Below, one piece after another: positions 21,831-32,736 of a stretch of 64,000 nucleotides of DNA. The stretch is from Doryteuthis pealeii (lineage: Eukaryota; Mollusca; Cephalopoda; Myopsida; Loliginidae), in assembly GCA_023376005.1 (NCBI GenBank), contig CM042156.1:45180004-45244003 (forward strand), written 5' to 3'. The translations under genes and the position numbers were made by a program. Numbering within the stretch: the first letter of the stretch is position 1; each line of letters starts with the position of its first letter. Below the pieces are notes generated by a model, which was given only the letters and a program-made list of their open reading frames with translations, had not been told where the DNA came from and did no database searches.

Positions 21831-22188
21831 AAGAACGTTTGTTTAGTAAATTAGGGTGTCCCAGAAAAAACAGAACCCACACATTTTGTAATAAAACTGT
21901 TCATTTTAACTAGGGGGTTTAAGGTTAGGGTTAGGGTTGGGGTTTAGGTTTGGGGTTAGGGTTAGTTTAATGGGAAAATAAATAAATAATGTGGGTTCTG
22001 TTTTTTTCTGGATCACCCTGTACATGCTGACCCAGAAAAAACAGAACCCAAACCCTAACCCCAATCCTAACCCTAACCCCAACCCTAACCCTAAGCCTAA
22101 ACCCCCTAGATAAAATTAAGTTTTATTACAAAATTTGTGGGTTCTGTTTTTTTTTCTGGGACACCCTAATTCACTAAACAAAAGTTCA
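21831..22188. mobile_element. Fold-back element with TTAGGG-like arms (second, A2)
   Basis: Counterpart of 4178-4532. Confidence 0.8.
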
Positions 22189-22196
22189 AAATTACC

Positions 22197-22488
22197 GGTT
22201 TGGTTTGGTTTGTTTTATGGCATATCAACCTCAGTAGGTCATTAAATGCCGACAAAGTTTTGAAAGAAATTAATTCTTAATGGGTATTCAATTTTTTTAT
22301 AAACATGTTTTTCTATTTAACCCATAGATGGGCCCCTAACAGGTACTACAACTCCGGGTCAGAGTGGACCTGGGAGCAATGGTAATGAAGGGGTACTCCA
22401 CATTCCCCAAACCTCCAAAACGGAACCTCACCATCAGATAGAGTTTAACGTCATTTTCAGGACATGAAGACCCTCAGCCACCGCCTGT
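22197..22488 (-). mobile_element. T retroelement, 3' part (A2)
   Basis: Counterpart of 4540-4828 with cleaner sequence (CCCATAGATGGGCCCC, GGGTCAGAGTGGACC). Confidence 0.65.
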
Positions 22489-23652
22489 ATTAGATAGGAA
22501 TACTTGAAATCATATAGCAAAGTTGTTTTTTTTAAATGATTACATACATTTTTTAAGTGCAATTTAAAAGAAAATGCCATGGAACATTGAAAATATACTT
22601 AGGATTACAATCAAACGTTTAAAAATTAATCAAATTTCAGCGTTAGAAAACCCATAAGGAGTTGATATAACGTTAAATAAATAAACCAAATCATGGAATT
22701 CTGGTTCTATGTACAAGTTGTCATATAAACTCAACTATACAAAAAGACTAAGCTTCCTTCATTTTAAGAAGACGACGAATAATCCTCGTCTAAAATTAAT
22801 AATACTGATTGACGGAGCCTCATCTAAAGATAAATAAAAAATATACTCTTATCACTGACAGATTTTAGTTAAGAAAGGAACTAGAATAATATTTTACTTA
22901 CTAATGTCAACATGGAGGATATTCTTTCTTTTTTTAGGGAAATAAAATTATACCATAAAATATAGATATGAAACAAATCAATACCATACAACATAATCCT
23001 CAATAACGCTAACACATTGTTAAAACCAATTACTAAAAAGTATAAATATGAATACACGATATGTATAACCCCATATGTATGACATAACCCCAGACGGATT
23101 GATATGCCGTTAAAATCAATAAACAAACAAACAGTTAAAGTAAAGATTCTTTAGCATTTATTGTAAAATGATTCAGGGGAGATAACTATGTTTGGCTTCA
23201 CCGCACATACCAAGTTTTTCTTACCAAGTATTACTGTTAATTAATTTTTAAAAAATCATTAGGTTATAAAACTTATAGAACTTTATGATGGTCTCGGTGA
23301 ATGAATGAGATTCTAACTGGATAGTAATTTTTGTCTAATGATCATGCGCACTCAGCTTTTAAATTAAGAAGTCTGTAGCGTATCTTGATTAGACAGACAA
23401 CTCGACTACTGGATGTATTAAGTTAACATTTGGCAAACGTCTTTGTTTTTTGATCTGTGGTAAGCATATCATTAAAATGACGATAATTTATTAGTGAAAA
23501 GAAAAAAGAAAACGACTAAAAAAACTTGTTATTTTAACATACGGAGTTATCTGCTCTTCTTTTTTCATCGCCATGACAATCATTTGAAATGCAAGGCCAA
23601 TTTTTTTTTTTTTTTTTAAATAGGGAAATTCCCGGTCCAATTTAGGACTGAA
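22489..23652. other. AT-rich spacer with SINE tails (A2)
   Basis: Plus-strand tails near 22640-22690 and 23085-23125. No gene. Confidence 0.5.
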
Positions 23653-23662
23653 TGATCATTTT

Positions 23663-23909
23663 GGTTTGGTTTGGTTTGGTTTCTTTGTTTAATGGCATAT
23701 CAACCTTTGTGGGTTATTTAATACCAAAGTCATCCTTGTAGAAGAACAGTAGTGGTACTAATTAACCCATAGCTGAGGAGATGCGGGTTTCATACCTTTT
23801 CCAAGGGTATTAGTCCTAAAGTGAACATAAAAGCGCGACTGGAGTTTGAACTCGCTTACTACAGTCTCGCAGTCCATCATGTTAGCCACTACGTCACGGG
23901 GACTCTCAC
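23663..23909 (-). mobile_element. S4 tRNA-derived SINE (A2)
   Basis: Flanked by TGATCATTTT at 23653-23662 and 23910-23919. Clean copy: head GTGACGTAGTGGCTAACATG, B box AGTTCAAACTCC, central domain, and a tail ending in (GGTTT)n on the plus strand. Confidence 0.88.
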
Positions 23910-24226
23910 TGATCATTTTGTGGAGTCTGCGTTCCGCACATCCAGATAATCGTTAAAACGGAGATAATTTTGAAATGCTTATTAGAATTCTCAACCTCTT
24001 CTTAAATAGAAGCATCGATATAATTGTGGTGAAGTCAAATCTAGTTGTCTCCCCCTAGATCAGTTTTACTATAAGCACCAATTGTATTGAATAAAGCTAA
24101 TGATGGTTTTCAAACATCTTAGGAATAAGTTCACTCACTACAGGTCTTACCAACAACAGGTACTCTCACTGCCATGGTATCAAGCAGAAACCCATGATTT
24201 AAGCTAACAACCGGTTCTCGGAACTA

Positions 24227-24336
24227 ATGAAATTTCGAGAACAGTTTTTTTTTTTAAAGATTAGTGAAATTGATCACTTCGAAATAAAGACGGATCACCC
24301 TATCCCAGCCAGGAGACCAGACCTAAAGTTGATTAA

Positions 24337-24376
<40 letters not shown>

Positions 24377-24539
24377 CGTGTAAACTGGTGCGGTCCCAGC
24401 AGATCACAGGGTGAAGCTGAAGGAAAATGCTGCAATCGGCTAGAATACTCAGAAGTGTCCTGGAGACCCGTGGAGACTTGTTGTCACTCAGACTCCAGTG
24501 AAATACAAGTGAAAATAATAATAATAATAATAATAATAA

Positions 24540-24570
<31 letters not shown>

Positions 24571-24579
24571 AAGAAGAAT
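24227..24579 (+). pseudogene. Non-LTR retrotransposon ORF relic with internal deletion
   Basis: The frame reads IDHFEIKTDHPIPARRPD then LKLINKKK, a 35-base A run (24338-24372), KRTCKLV, then stops; after a shift it reads MLQSARILRSVLETRG. Order and spacing match the family at 12857-13615 and 40559-40707, but the central VVGALG region is deleted. Ends in (AAT)n(AAG)n (24515-24579). Confidence 0.65.
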
Positions 24580-24885
24580 AGCGTGTGTGGGTAGGGGGTT
24601 GTGTTTTCGCCTGTAGGATCTGCAGCACATTTATGAGTGTTGTGGTGCAGGACTTCAAGAACGCATGGCATCTGGCTGGTTGAAAAGTTTGTCTGCAAAG
24701 CAACATGGCCCGGTTGAGTTGTGTAAAATATTTGTATGCCACCCAAGATTTTTCAAGTGGATCGATGCTAACAAACTTGCCGCGTAGACTAATTCACCAG
24801 AGTGCTGAATTTGATCCTCACTGGTTGCCCCTTATAGTTTACCTTATAAAAAGAATCTCGACGTGCTCATGTCATAAAGCGGTGA

Positions 24886-24963
24886 TTCATACCCCACTTG
24901 TATGGGCTGGGCACAAGGCCTCGTTTTAACGTGGGCCCACCCACAAGCCGAAGCTCATGGGTG
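24886..24963 (-). mobile_element. GC-SINE, 5'-truncated, left TSD lost (A2)
   Basis: Same insertion as 7309-7391 and 52176-52264, but about 30 bp including the left target duplication is deleted in A2. The right copy (AATGTCCACACTAATG) is retained. Confidence 0.75.
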
Positions 24964-25659
24964 GTAATGTCCACACTAATGTCTAACCTCAGAATAGATC
25001 GGGGTTGGCCAAAATTGCTTAATAACTTAGAAGACCAACAAATGGTAAAGCTCAGATGTTTGGAAGGCGCAGGACATGAACAAAATTTACACATACGTTT
25101 TTATTGTTACATACTTTGTTACAAAAACATTACATAAATTTTAAGAAATGCATATTAAACGCAATAATATTTATTCATGAATGCAGTTTTTAAACTGTTA
25201 ATTTCTATTAGTTTCAGTAATAACAAAAACACAAATATGTAAAAATAAATAAATAAATAAAATGAAAAAAACAAACAACAAATATTAAAATATTAATACA
25301 TTTAATTAACCATTGAAATTAATTATTGAATCCAACGGTAGACACATTAGTCTCAGTTGTTTGTGTTAGTATTGCAATGTATAATTTCAATTAAACTTTG
25401 ATTTAAAAATATATTTTTCAACATTAAATGTATTGTAATTTTTTTAAAGCAATACGTAATTAAAAACAACCTTCATCCCCAAACCCCTAAACCGTAACCC
25501 AATTCGCAAAAAGTTCATTCATACACTGTAGTTAAACTGTCATGGGGGACCACCAAAAAGTTTCCGTTTTAATTTTCCAACCAATTTGCAAGTTTACCCT
25601 AAAATGAAAGCAAAAAATTACATATATTTTAATCAGATTTTCACCTTACAAAAAAAGTC

Positions 25660-25801
<142 letters not shown>

Positions 25802-25867
25802 CAAATGAAACAAAAAAACAAAGTGTTCAGAAAGATGATTTTCTTTTACTTAGCCAACGTTATAGCG

Positions 25868-25897
25868 TTTTGGTTTGTTCATCAAATTATCATCGGG
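25868..25897 (-). other. CTGATGAT-like hairpin-GAAAC motif (A2)
   Basis: Minus strand CCGATGATAATTTG...CAAACCAAAACG; substitutions relative to A3 (53136-53164). Confidence 0.35.
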
Positions 25898-25987
25898 GCT
25901 ATCAATTATGTAGAAATGAATTTTTGACAAACAAGTTTTTAAGTCTGAAAAATATCATCATTCTAAACACCTTGTTGCTTTTTCATT

Positions 25988-26078
25988 TTTATACTGTCGG
26001 ATTTAATTATCGAATTTTATGCGATACATGCATTTATAATTGCCTTCAAGCAAAAATATAAATAATAATAATAATAAT

Positions 26079-26139
<61 letters not shown>

Positions 26140-26187
26140 CAGAGAGACAGAGACAGAGAGACAGAGACAAAGACAGAGAGGGACTAT
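25988..26187. repeat. Half palindrome, then (AAT)n(TA)n(GA)n
   Basis: TATCGAATTTTATGCGATAC and ATTGCCTTCAAGCAAAAATA match one arm of the 45053-45300 palindrome. Then AAT, TA and GA/GACA repeats. A1 and A3 lack the palindrome arm. Confidence 0.75.
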
Positions 26188-26303
26188 AAACGTGCGTTTT
26201 TCTTTTGGGTTGGGGAGCCCATAGGCGAGAAACTGACAGTTACCAATGTCTACATAATCCTAACTTTTATTGATTTGTAGATCTTTAATTGCAATCCAAA
26301 CCA

Positions 26304-26480
26304 TTTCGGAGTGGTAGTACCTGTTAGGGTCCCATTTATAGGTTAAATAGAAAAACATGAGTATATAAACAAAATTGATTATCCATTAAGAATTAATTTA
26401 TTTCAAAACTTTGTCGGCATTAAATGACCCACTGGGGTTGATATGCCGTAAAACAAAACCAACCAAACCAACCAAACCAT
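26304..26480 (+). mobile_element. T retroelement, 3' end (A2)
   Basis: Counterpart of 8598-8760, ending in (AACC)n-like repeats. Confidence 0.65.
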
Positions 26481-26597
26481 GTATATTTTCAACTATCTAT
26501 TGAATTAGTTGCACATCTTTTTCAGGATAATGATCAATTGTTTGCACAAAGATATAGGTATCAATTAATTTTTAACTGATACTAATAAGTAAAGTAA

Positions 26598-26840
26598 ATT
26601 CGTCCTGGTGGCCTAATGCCAATATCAGCCAGACAACGAGGGACTATCCCCTTTTCACTAGCGCTAGACCAAGGAGATCCTTTTAGCATCTGAGGTGGAG
26701 CGCCACACCTACCATCAGCCCCTCATTTTACCGCACAGCTGCCCTGTGCTACTCATATGCTGAGTTGGCGAGGGCCGGTATCGAACCAAGAACCTTGTGA
26801 TTCCTAGCCGAACACTCTACCGACTAAGCTAAACTGGCCC
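26598..26840 (-). mobile_element. S1 tRNA-derived SINE (A2)
   Basis: Counterpart of 8880-9114; head on the minus strand GGGCCAGTTTAGCTTAGTCGG with B box GTTCGATACCGG. Confidence 0.85.
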
Positions 26841-26934
26841 TTAATCTATACATAATTATACGGATTCGAGAAACTATTCCCATTCAATAACAACAATCAT
26901 TTGTTTTCACTCACAGTTATATGGTTTCAAACAA

Positions 26935-27128
26935 TGAACCAAAGTTCAAATCCTGGACTAGACTGTTTGCATTTCACATAACGCTAATACCATTGGGAAA
27001 GGTATGAATCCAACTCTCCCTCCAGCTATGGGTAAATAGCAGGTCAGACTGGGCTCTTTAACCATGGTTGTAATCAATCTAGAAGGAAAACTCTGAATTC
27101 AAACTTGTTAAACCCCACTTAAGAAATT
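26935..27128 (+). mobile_element. S3 SINE, head-truncated (A2)
   Basis: Counterpart of 9200-9402. Confidence 0.75.
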
Positions 27129-27229
27129 GACCTTGTGTAGCATCCTGCTCGTGCGGAGGAGTTGGTAAATATATATGTGGTTCCAAACAGTTCTATCCAA
27201 TACTAATGATTTTCAAACAGATCTATTTT

Positions 27230-27310
27230 ATCCATAGATGGGACTCTAACGGGTACTATCACTTAAGTCCAGACTGCACCCTAAGAACTCCGTTTGAATT
27301 GTCTTACCTC
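27230..27310 (-). repeat. T-element fragment (A2)
   Basis: ATCCATAGATGGGACTCTAA and GGGTACTATCACTTAAG. It has an 18-bp insertion relative to A1/A3. Confidence 0.4.
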
Positions 27311-27417
27311 TCTGCTGAGGATGCAGTAGGCGTAGTATAAGTCCCATCGTCAGGACCAGAGAGACTGAGACAAGTTTATTAATCATCTATCCGTTCACCC
27401 CTGGTAACAATTATAAG

Positions 27418-27783
27418 GTATCCAGCGAGCATCGAACTTGCTATTCAATAGTAATGGATCTGAGTGACTAGCTTACAAACCATTACACCACGATGGTACG
27501 CTCTTGTTACCCAACCCGTTCGTCTCCAGTTGGGTGTAACACAAGGTTGCAAGTATAGGGCATCCAGTGAAGATCGAACTCACTATTCAACAGTAATGGA
27601 TCTGAGAGTCTAACTTGCAAACTATTTCATCACGATGGGACACCATTATTACCCAACCCGTTCGTCATGATTAGGATGTGATACAAGATCACAAGTATAA
27701 TGCATCCAGCAAAGATCGAACTCGCTATTCAATAGTAATGGATATATGAGACTAGCTTGCTAACCATTATACATGATCATACG
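27418..27783 (-). mobile_element. Tandem array of three S2 SINE units (A2)
   Basis: Three minus-strand S2 units of about 120 bp, each with plus-strand CATCCAGYRAAGATCGAACT, TATTCAAYAGTAATGGAT, an A-box complement (ACCATTACACCACGATGG) and ACCCAACCCGTTCGTC. Unit divergence suggests old duplication or repeated insertion at the same place. Confidence 0.8.
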
Positions 27784-28454
27784 CTCCCCATCCATCTGTA
27801 AGATACTCAAAGTTATTTATTAAGCTTAGCCTGTATTTAGCTACAAGAGTAAAATATACAATTTAGATGGAACGCCCTCTACACACGACTGGTCTCTTAA
27901 GACAAGAACAGTAAACATAACACCGTATCTACAACATCGTCTCAAAAAGAAGCAGTATGAAGGGTAAAGGGAAAATGTGTTGTTCTTACTAAAATCCTCA
28001 TCATTGTTATTTTTTTTTAGTACGTTTCGGCCAATGAATGTGCCAACATCAGGAAGATCGAATATATTGGCTATATTAATCCAGACAAAAAGTTAGAAAT
28101 GAAAGTTATGTTTATTAATGCCGATTACATTATATTGGCATGCTTGTAGGTAGGGAAGATATTTAGTAGAGTACCCTCTCTCCAAAGACCAATATTAACA
28201 TTAGTATATCTGTGATATACTAACATTGAACAAAACGGAAGGAAAGACAAAATAAACTCAATTACACATACAAGAATACTTAATATCTTATATGTACAGT
28301 ATACATGCAGGTGGCTTTACAAGGAAATAATACATAAACGTGTCCCATCGTAGAATTATACTCATATTGTTCCATGAATAAACAGTATGTGAAAGGGGTT
28401 CAAAATGGAAAAAAGCCTTACTTTAACAGTGTGGATAATATATATATTTATCAA
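27784..28454. other. AT-rich spacer with a CTGATGTT-hairpin-GAAAC motif
   Basis: The motif is at 28022-28053, minus strand CCTGATGTTGGCAC...TTGGCCGAAACGT. No open frame is conserved among the copies. Confidence 0.5.
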
Positions 28455-28882
28455 TCCCTCCGCACAAGCCGGATGTGACACCAAGCCAATTCCTAAGCGG
28501 AGCTTAACAGGTTCGAATTCAGAGTTTTCCTTCTCCGAGACTGGTTGCCATACCAAGGTTAAAGAGTTCAGTCTTCCCTGCTATTTACACATAGCTGGAG
28601 GGAGAATAGTTGGATTAATACCTTTGCCAAAGATTAGTATTTACTCAACCCATTCGCCACAGGTAGGATGAGAAAAAGGTCGCAAGCAAGGGGCTTCCAG
28701 CGAAGATCGAACTCAGTAATAATGGATCTGTGAGACTAGCTTGCTTACCATTACAACACGATAAGATGCTCCTGGGTCTTAGCTCGATGTGAAATGCAAA
28801 CAGTCTCGACCAGGATTTGAATTCGAGTCACTGTGTCCATTTTGTATGACAATAACCATTACACTAAAATCGCCTCCATAAA
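28455..28882 (-). mobile_element. Composite S3/S2/S3 SINE cluster (A2)
   Basis: S3 tail and central domain (28500-28650), an S2 head with B-box AAGATCGAACTCAGTAATAA and an ACCATTACAACACG A-box complement (28685-28765), then an S3 head (28795-28875). A2 keeps S2 bases that A1 and A3 have lost. Confidence 0.75.
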
Positions 28883-29070
28883 TCTATTTATCTATCTATC
28901 TATCTGTCTATCTATTTATCTATCTATTTATCTGGTTACTGTACTGTAATCAACTGTACCTTCAGATTTCATACTACAGATGTTTCGACCTGTCGGCTGA
29001 GGCAGAAGAATACATCGACTGAACCTCTGCAACCGGCTGGTCCCGTCAAGCCCTAGCACCTATATATATC
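28883..29070 (+). repeat. (TATC)n and T-element 5' fragment (A2)
   Basis: TATCTATC repeats 28885-28930, then CTACAGATGTTTCGACCTG ... CAAGCCCTAGCACCTATAT. Confidence 0.5.
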
Positions 29071-29239
29071 ACAATTTTGACGATTTTGACAATTTTTAGT
29101 CGATAAAGAGAAGTAACCGAACAATGAATGAATATAAAAGTGTTTTTTTTTTATAAAAGTACATTTGTAGAGCTGGTTTAGAAAACCGATTAAATCAGAA
29201 TATACCAACCCAGGTTTCACTGTCAAGTTCCTTAGAACA

Positions 29240-29242
<3 letters not shown>

Positions 29243-29297
<55 letters not shown>
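29243..29297. repeat. (TA)n microsatellite
   Basis: Pure TA array directly upstream of the LINE relic. Confidence 0.97.
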
Positions 29298-29301
<4 letters not shown>

Positions 29302-29860
29302 CAGTTCCTATCTATCTTTAAAGTATGCTTTTGCAGTTGACTTCACCCATGCTCAGGTCACTCGTGCTGACCAAACTGGTTTGTCTACTTTCCCTATCAT
29401 CAACACGGTTAGTTTTGGGCATAATTCGATTCGTTTTAATGCACTTAATTCTTGGAACACTGTTCAGTCGGTATTGTTTGATGAGGAAAAGGAGGAAAAG
29501 GGGAAGCTTGTTTCGGTAAATTATTTTGTCCTTAAAAAACATTTGAAAAAGCATTTTATTGCCTCTTATAAACAACAGATTTGCATTTAGATTCTCACAC
29601 GGCTAATTTGTCTCATGATATATATCTATATGTTTGTGTTGTCTGGTGTGTCTTGTATCGTTTCCTGTGAGCGTCTAAGGGTGGTCATGTCCATGGGCTT
29701 AGCTTCACGCTATTAGGCATGGCCTTCCTTCAATAGTAGTTTAACAAAAATAAAGTTTTTCTTTTACTTATTCTTTGTAACTTGTACCTACTATTGATAA
29801 ATACATTTCTTATTTCTTATTTCTATTTCTTTCTTTCTTTCTATCTATCTATCTATCTCA
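29298..29860 (+). pseudogene. 5'-truncated LINE: reverse-transcriptase C-terminus plus 3' UTR
   Basis: An open frame from about 29320 to the stop at 29590 reads YAFAVDFTHAQVTRADQTGL, then FPIINTVSFGHNSIRFNALN, SWNTVQSVLF and LKKHLKKHFIASY. The order (polar segment, FG.NS.R..A...WN, then a basic helix) matches the C-terminal tail of Jockey/CR1-like reverse transcriptases. A 250-bp 3' UTR follows (CATGGGCTTAGCTTCACG, CAATAAAGT-like sequence), ending in TTTC and TATC repeats (29818-29860). The frame is intact only in A2. No catalytic domain is present, so it is non-functional. Confidence 0.7.
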
Positions 29861-30150
29861 TGCGGATTTATCACTACTGAGTTATGAGTTCAATTTTCAC
29901 TTGATACTCCATACTTTTGGCCCTATACCAAATTTAAGTTATGTTTAGTTTTTGAGAAGTCACTCCACGAAATGTAATCTGTGTCCGAAAAAATTGTATT
30001 CATCTTTCCACCAAAGAAAAAAAAACACGAAAATCTGTTTTGCGGGTTGGTCTCCCAGATTTTTCCAGAAAGAGTTCGATCCTTACAGAGTACATAAGAA
30101 CTGTAAGACTTTAGTGTCATATGTGGCTCAGTCCAACAAACTACGTGTTT
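29861..30150. other. Unassigned spacer
   Basis: Conserved in A1 (before the gap) and A3 (56991-57286). Opposing 66- and 84-codon frames are not conserved. Confidence 0.45.
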
Positions 30151-30151
30151 G

Positions 30152-30622
30152 ATTTGGTTTGTTTTGTTTAACGGCATATCAACCTCAGTGGGTCATTTAA
30201 TGCCGATAAAGTTTTGAAATAAATCAATTCTTAATGGATAATACAATTTTTTCATAAATACATTTTTCTATTTAACCATTAGATGGAGTGATGAAAGGGT
30301 GCTCCACATTCCCCAAACCTCCAAAACTGGAACCTCGCCATCAGATAGAGTTTAACGTCATTCCCAGGACATGTAGACCCTCAGTCACCGCCTTCTAGCA
30401 CCCATATGATAAAAAGGGGTTGGGGCTTGCCATAAGGGCAATAGGGTTGGGGCAATCATATAGGTGCTAGGGCTTGACGTGACCAGCCGATTGATCGGAG
30501 GGGGCCTCTCCGACCGCCGTCTAGCCCAAGATAGGGCCAAAGTGGAGTATTGCATCTACGTGTTTGAGTGCGACTATTAAGGAGATAAGCGGATAGAGTA
30601 CACGTGTAGGCGGACATCTTTT
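30152..30622 (-). mobile_element. T retroelement, longer copy (B1)
   Basis: Tail at 30165-30215, body to 30390 with about 50 bp deleted relative to B2, then the 5' region (CCTTCTAGCACCCATATGAT, GGTTGGGGCTTGCCATAAGG, AGGGGGCCTCTCCGACCGCC). It aligns with 37430-37900 in the opposite orientation. Confidence 0.65.
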
Positions 30623-30825
30623 TTTATAATTTGTTTTTCTTCAACACGTTACGTTAAAGTAATCAAAGAGCAGATGCGTCGTTTTTTTTATTAAAATTCC
30701 AAAGTTAATGACACCAACGAGAATTTAAATTTGAAGTTTATAAAAGATGAAACCCTTGTGTGAGAAATTATAGGAATGAAAACAGAAATGTATGTCCTGT
30801 GTGTGTCAGCCGCAAAGATAATAGG
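30623..30825. other. Unassigned spacer
   Basis: AT-rich, conserved in B2. Nothing recognised. Confidence 0.4.
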
Positions 30826-30829
30826 TGTT

Positions 30830-31022
30830 TACCCAACTCGTTTGCGATGAGTGGGATGTGACACAAGATTCCAAGTATGGTTTGCTTTCAGTTTTTATGT
30901 TTTATGGCATATCAACCATCATGTTTTTAATGCCAAAACCATCCATGTAGAAGAACAGTAGTGATACTATTTAAACCTTAGTTAGGTAGATGATGTATTC
31001 ATACAATTCCCAAGAGTATTGG
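30830..31022 (-). repeat. S2 fragment and S4 tail/body fragment
   Basis: CCCAACTCGTTTGCGATGAG (S2), then TTTTATGGCATATCAACCAT, AGAAGAACAGTAGTGATACT and CAATTCCCAAGAGTATTGG (S4 on minus). Confidence 0.55.
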
Positions 31023-31200
31023 TTGTTTGTTTGGTTGTTTTGTTTTACGGCATAACAACCCTTTTCGGGTCATGAAATGCCGAATCAAGCTATTTAATAT
31101 TTGTTTTTTTCATAGTACCCGCTATGGCTCAATTGGTCCCCTATCTAAGTACTGAACTAGGTCATCGCTGCTTAACTTCGGTAACCCAAGTGTATTAACC
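31020..31200 (-). mobile_element. S5: SINE with a 5S-rRNA-derived head
   Basis: On the minus strand 31189-31127 reads GGTTACCGAAGTTAAGCAGC, then GATGACCTAGTTCAGTACTT, then AGATAGGGGACC, matching the internal promoter region of animal 5S rRNA (CCGAAGTTAAGCA... and AGTACTTGGATGGGTGACC). A short body and the shared tail (GCATTTCATGACCCGAAAAG, TATGCCGTAAAAC) follow. The 5S start and end are missing, so it is not a 5S gene. Confidence 0.75.
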
Positions 31201-31204
31201 GAAA

Positions 31205-31465
31205 GGTAACGTATTAGCTCAACTGGGGTCTGAACTCGTTTACGTGCTGGACTGCGATTTCGTAGTAAGCGAGTTCGAACCCCAGTCGCGCTATTACATT
31301 CACTTTCGTACTAATAGTAATACTCTTGGGAAAGGTAGAAAACCTCTTATACTCTGCAGCTATGGGTTAAATAGAACCACTGCTGTTCTTATACAAGGAT
31401 GTATTTGGTATTAGATAATCCACGAAGCTTGATATGCCATTAAACAAAGTAATCAAACGAAAATA
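31205..31465 (+). mobile_element. S4 SINE head-to-head with S5
   Basis: ACTGGGGTCTGAACTCG near 31218 is an inverted repeat of CGAGTTCGAACCCCAGT at 31269-31285, so the head is folded back. Then GTGCTGGACTGCGATTTCG, central domain, and tail GGTATTAGATAATCCACGAA ... GATATGCCATTAAAC. Confidence 0.75.
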
Positions 31466-31561
31466 TATACTGCTGCAGTTAGTTGTATCATAATATGACA
31501 GAAGGCGAAGATAATGCGAGAGTGACAAAAATAAGGGCCGCCGTGTAAGCGACATTATACC

Positions 31562-31562
<1 letters not shown>

Positions 31563-31606
<44 letters not shown>
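31563..31606. repeat. (AC)n microsatellite
   Basis: Pure AC array. In B2 a long (TA)n follows instead of the flanking sequence present here. Confidence 0.97.
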
Positions 31607-31608
<2 letters not shown>

Positions 31609-31718
31609 TGTTCGTTTCAGAGTGAGAAGTTGTAAATATACATTTGCTGAATGAATACATTTATTATGAAGAGGGTATTTTGTAAAAAGAAAAAAATTTG
31701 AAAATGATTTTCTTGGGG

Positions 31719-31932
31719 AAGTCCTCGTGGAGAAGTGGCTAACGTGGTGGACAGCAACCATTGTAGTTAGCGAGTCACTCTATTACATTCATTTTTGGAC
31801 TAATACATTTGGGAAAGGCATGAACCGCTTCATCCCCCAGCTATAGGTTAAATAGTACCTGTACTGTTCTGATACAAGAATGACTTTGGCAACAAAAGTT
31901 GATATGCTATTAAATAAAGAAACCAAACCAAA
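31719..31932 (+). mobile_element. S4 SINE (B1)
   Basis: Head GTCCTCGTGGAGAAGTGGCT, central domain GACTAATACATTTGGGAAAG, tail ending GTTGATATGCTATTAAATAA; about 12 bp missing in the tail relative to B2. Confidence 0.8.
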
Positions 31933-32054
31933 ATAATTTTTAAGTCAATTTTATAAAAATCTCTAATATATAATATAATTTCTGTGATAAAAAGTATTTA
32001 CATTTCTATAAAGATAAGTCATTGGAAGAATACTTAATACTAATGCTATATCAT

Positions 32055-32205
32055 AGGGCCGTCCCATCGTGGTGGAGCGGTTAGCAAGCTAGTCCCGCAG
32101 ATCCTATTACTAATGAATTGCAAGTTTGTTTCTCGTTGGATGCTCCATACGTGCGACCTTGTATTACATCCTACCCACGACTGACAGCTTGGATAACTAC
32201 TTATA
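32055..32205 (+). mobile_element. S2 SINE (B1)
   Basis: CCCATCGTGGTGGAGCGGTT, GCAAGCTAGTCCCGCAGATC, GTTGGATGCTCCATACGTGC, TTGTATTACATCCTACCCAC. The A-box-like GTGGAGCGGTTAGC is visible; the B box is degenerate (AAGTTTGTTTCTC). Confidence 0.75.
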
Positions 32206-32334
32206 CTATATCGTGTACTACACAGTACATACCGTGTAATAATAGCCAATATACACCAAAGTATATAATACAATGATCTAGAAAAGTTACACTGACCTCT
32301 GTGAATGAAGTATCCGATGTATAACACTAAGTTT

Positions 32335-32475
32335 CATGTATGGTGAAGGTCCAGTTCCGAAATGCTTGGGAATGTAGAGTTAACCCTTCGTTTCCATTAC
32401 TTCTAGGTCTACCTTGACTAATAATAGTACCTGTTGACGCCCCATTTAGGGGCCAAATAGATTTCTTTGAAAATT
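32335..32475 (+). repeat. T-element fragment (B1)
   Basis: GGTCCAGTTCCGAAATGC, GGGAATGTAGAG, GTACCTGTTGACGCCCCATT, AGGGGCCAAATAG. Confidence 0.55.
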
Positions 32476-32499
32476 ATTAGCATAAGATAAGAATACTAT

Positions 32500-32713
32500 G
32501 GCTGAACTTGCACAAAGGTGTCAAAATTAGGGTGACCCAGAAAAAACAGAACCCACAAATTTTGTAATAAAACTGTTAATTTTAACTATGGGGGTCTAGG
32601 GTTAGGATTTAGGGTTGGGGTTTAAGGTTAGTTTAATGAGAAAATAAATAAATAATTTGGGTTCTGTTTTTTCTGGGTCACCCTAATTTTGACACCTTTG
32701 TGCAAGTTCAGCC
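32500..32713. mobile_element. Single-unit TTAGGG-bearing TIR element (B1)
   Basis: TIRs GGCTGAACTTGCACAAAGG ... CCTTTGTGCAAGTTCAGCC, continuing as TTAGGGTGACCCAGAAAAAA. Between them are a few GTTAGG-type repeats. Flanks AATACTA(T) and AATACTA(C) suggest an 8-bp target duplication, exact in B2. Confidence 0.85.
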
Positions 32714-32736
32714 AATACTACTACTACTACTATTAC

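Noticed and set aside
31127..31189. 5S rRNA gene
   Set aside because: Only the internal promoter region matches; the 5' and 3' ends are missing and the sequence runs into the shared SINE tail.
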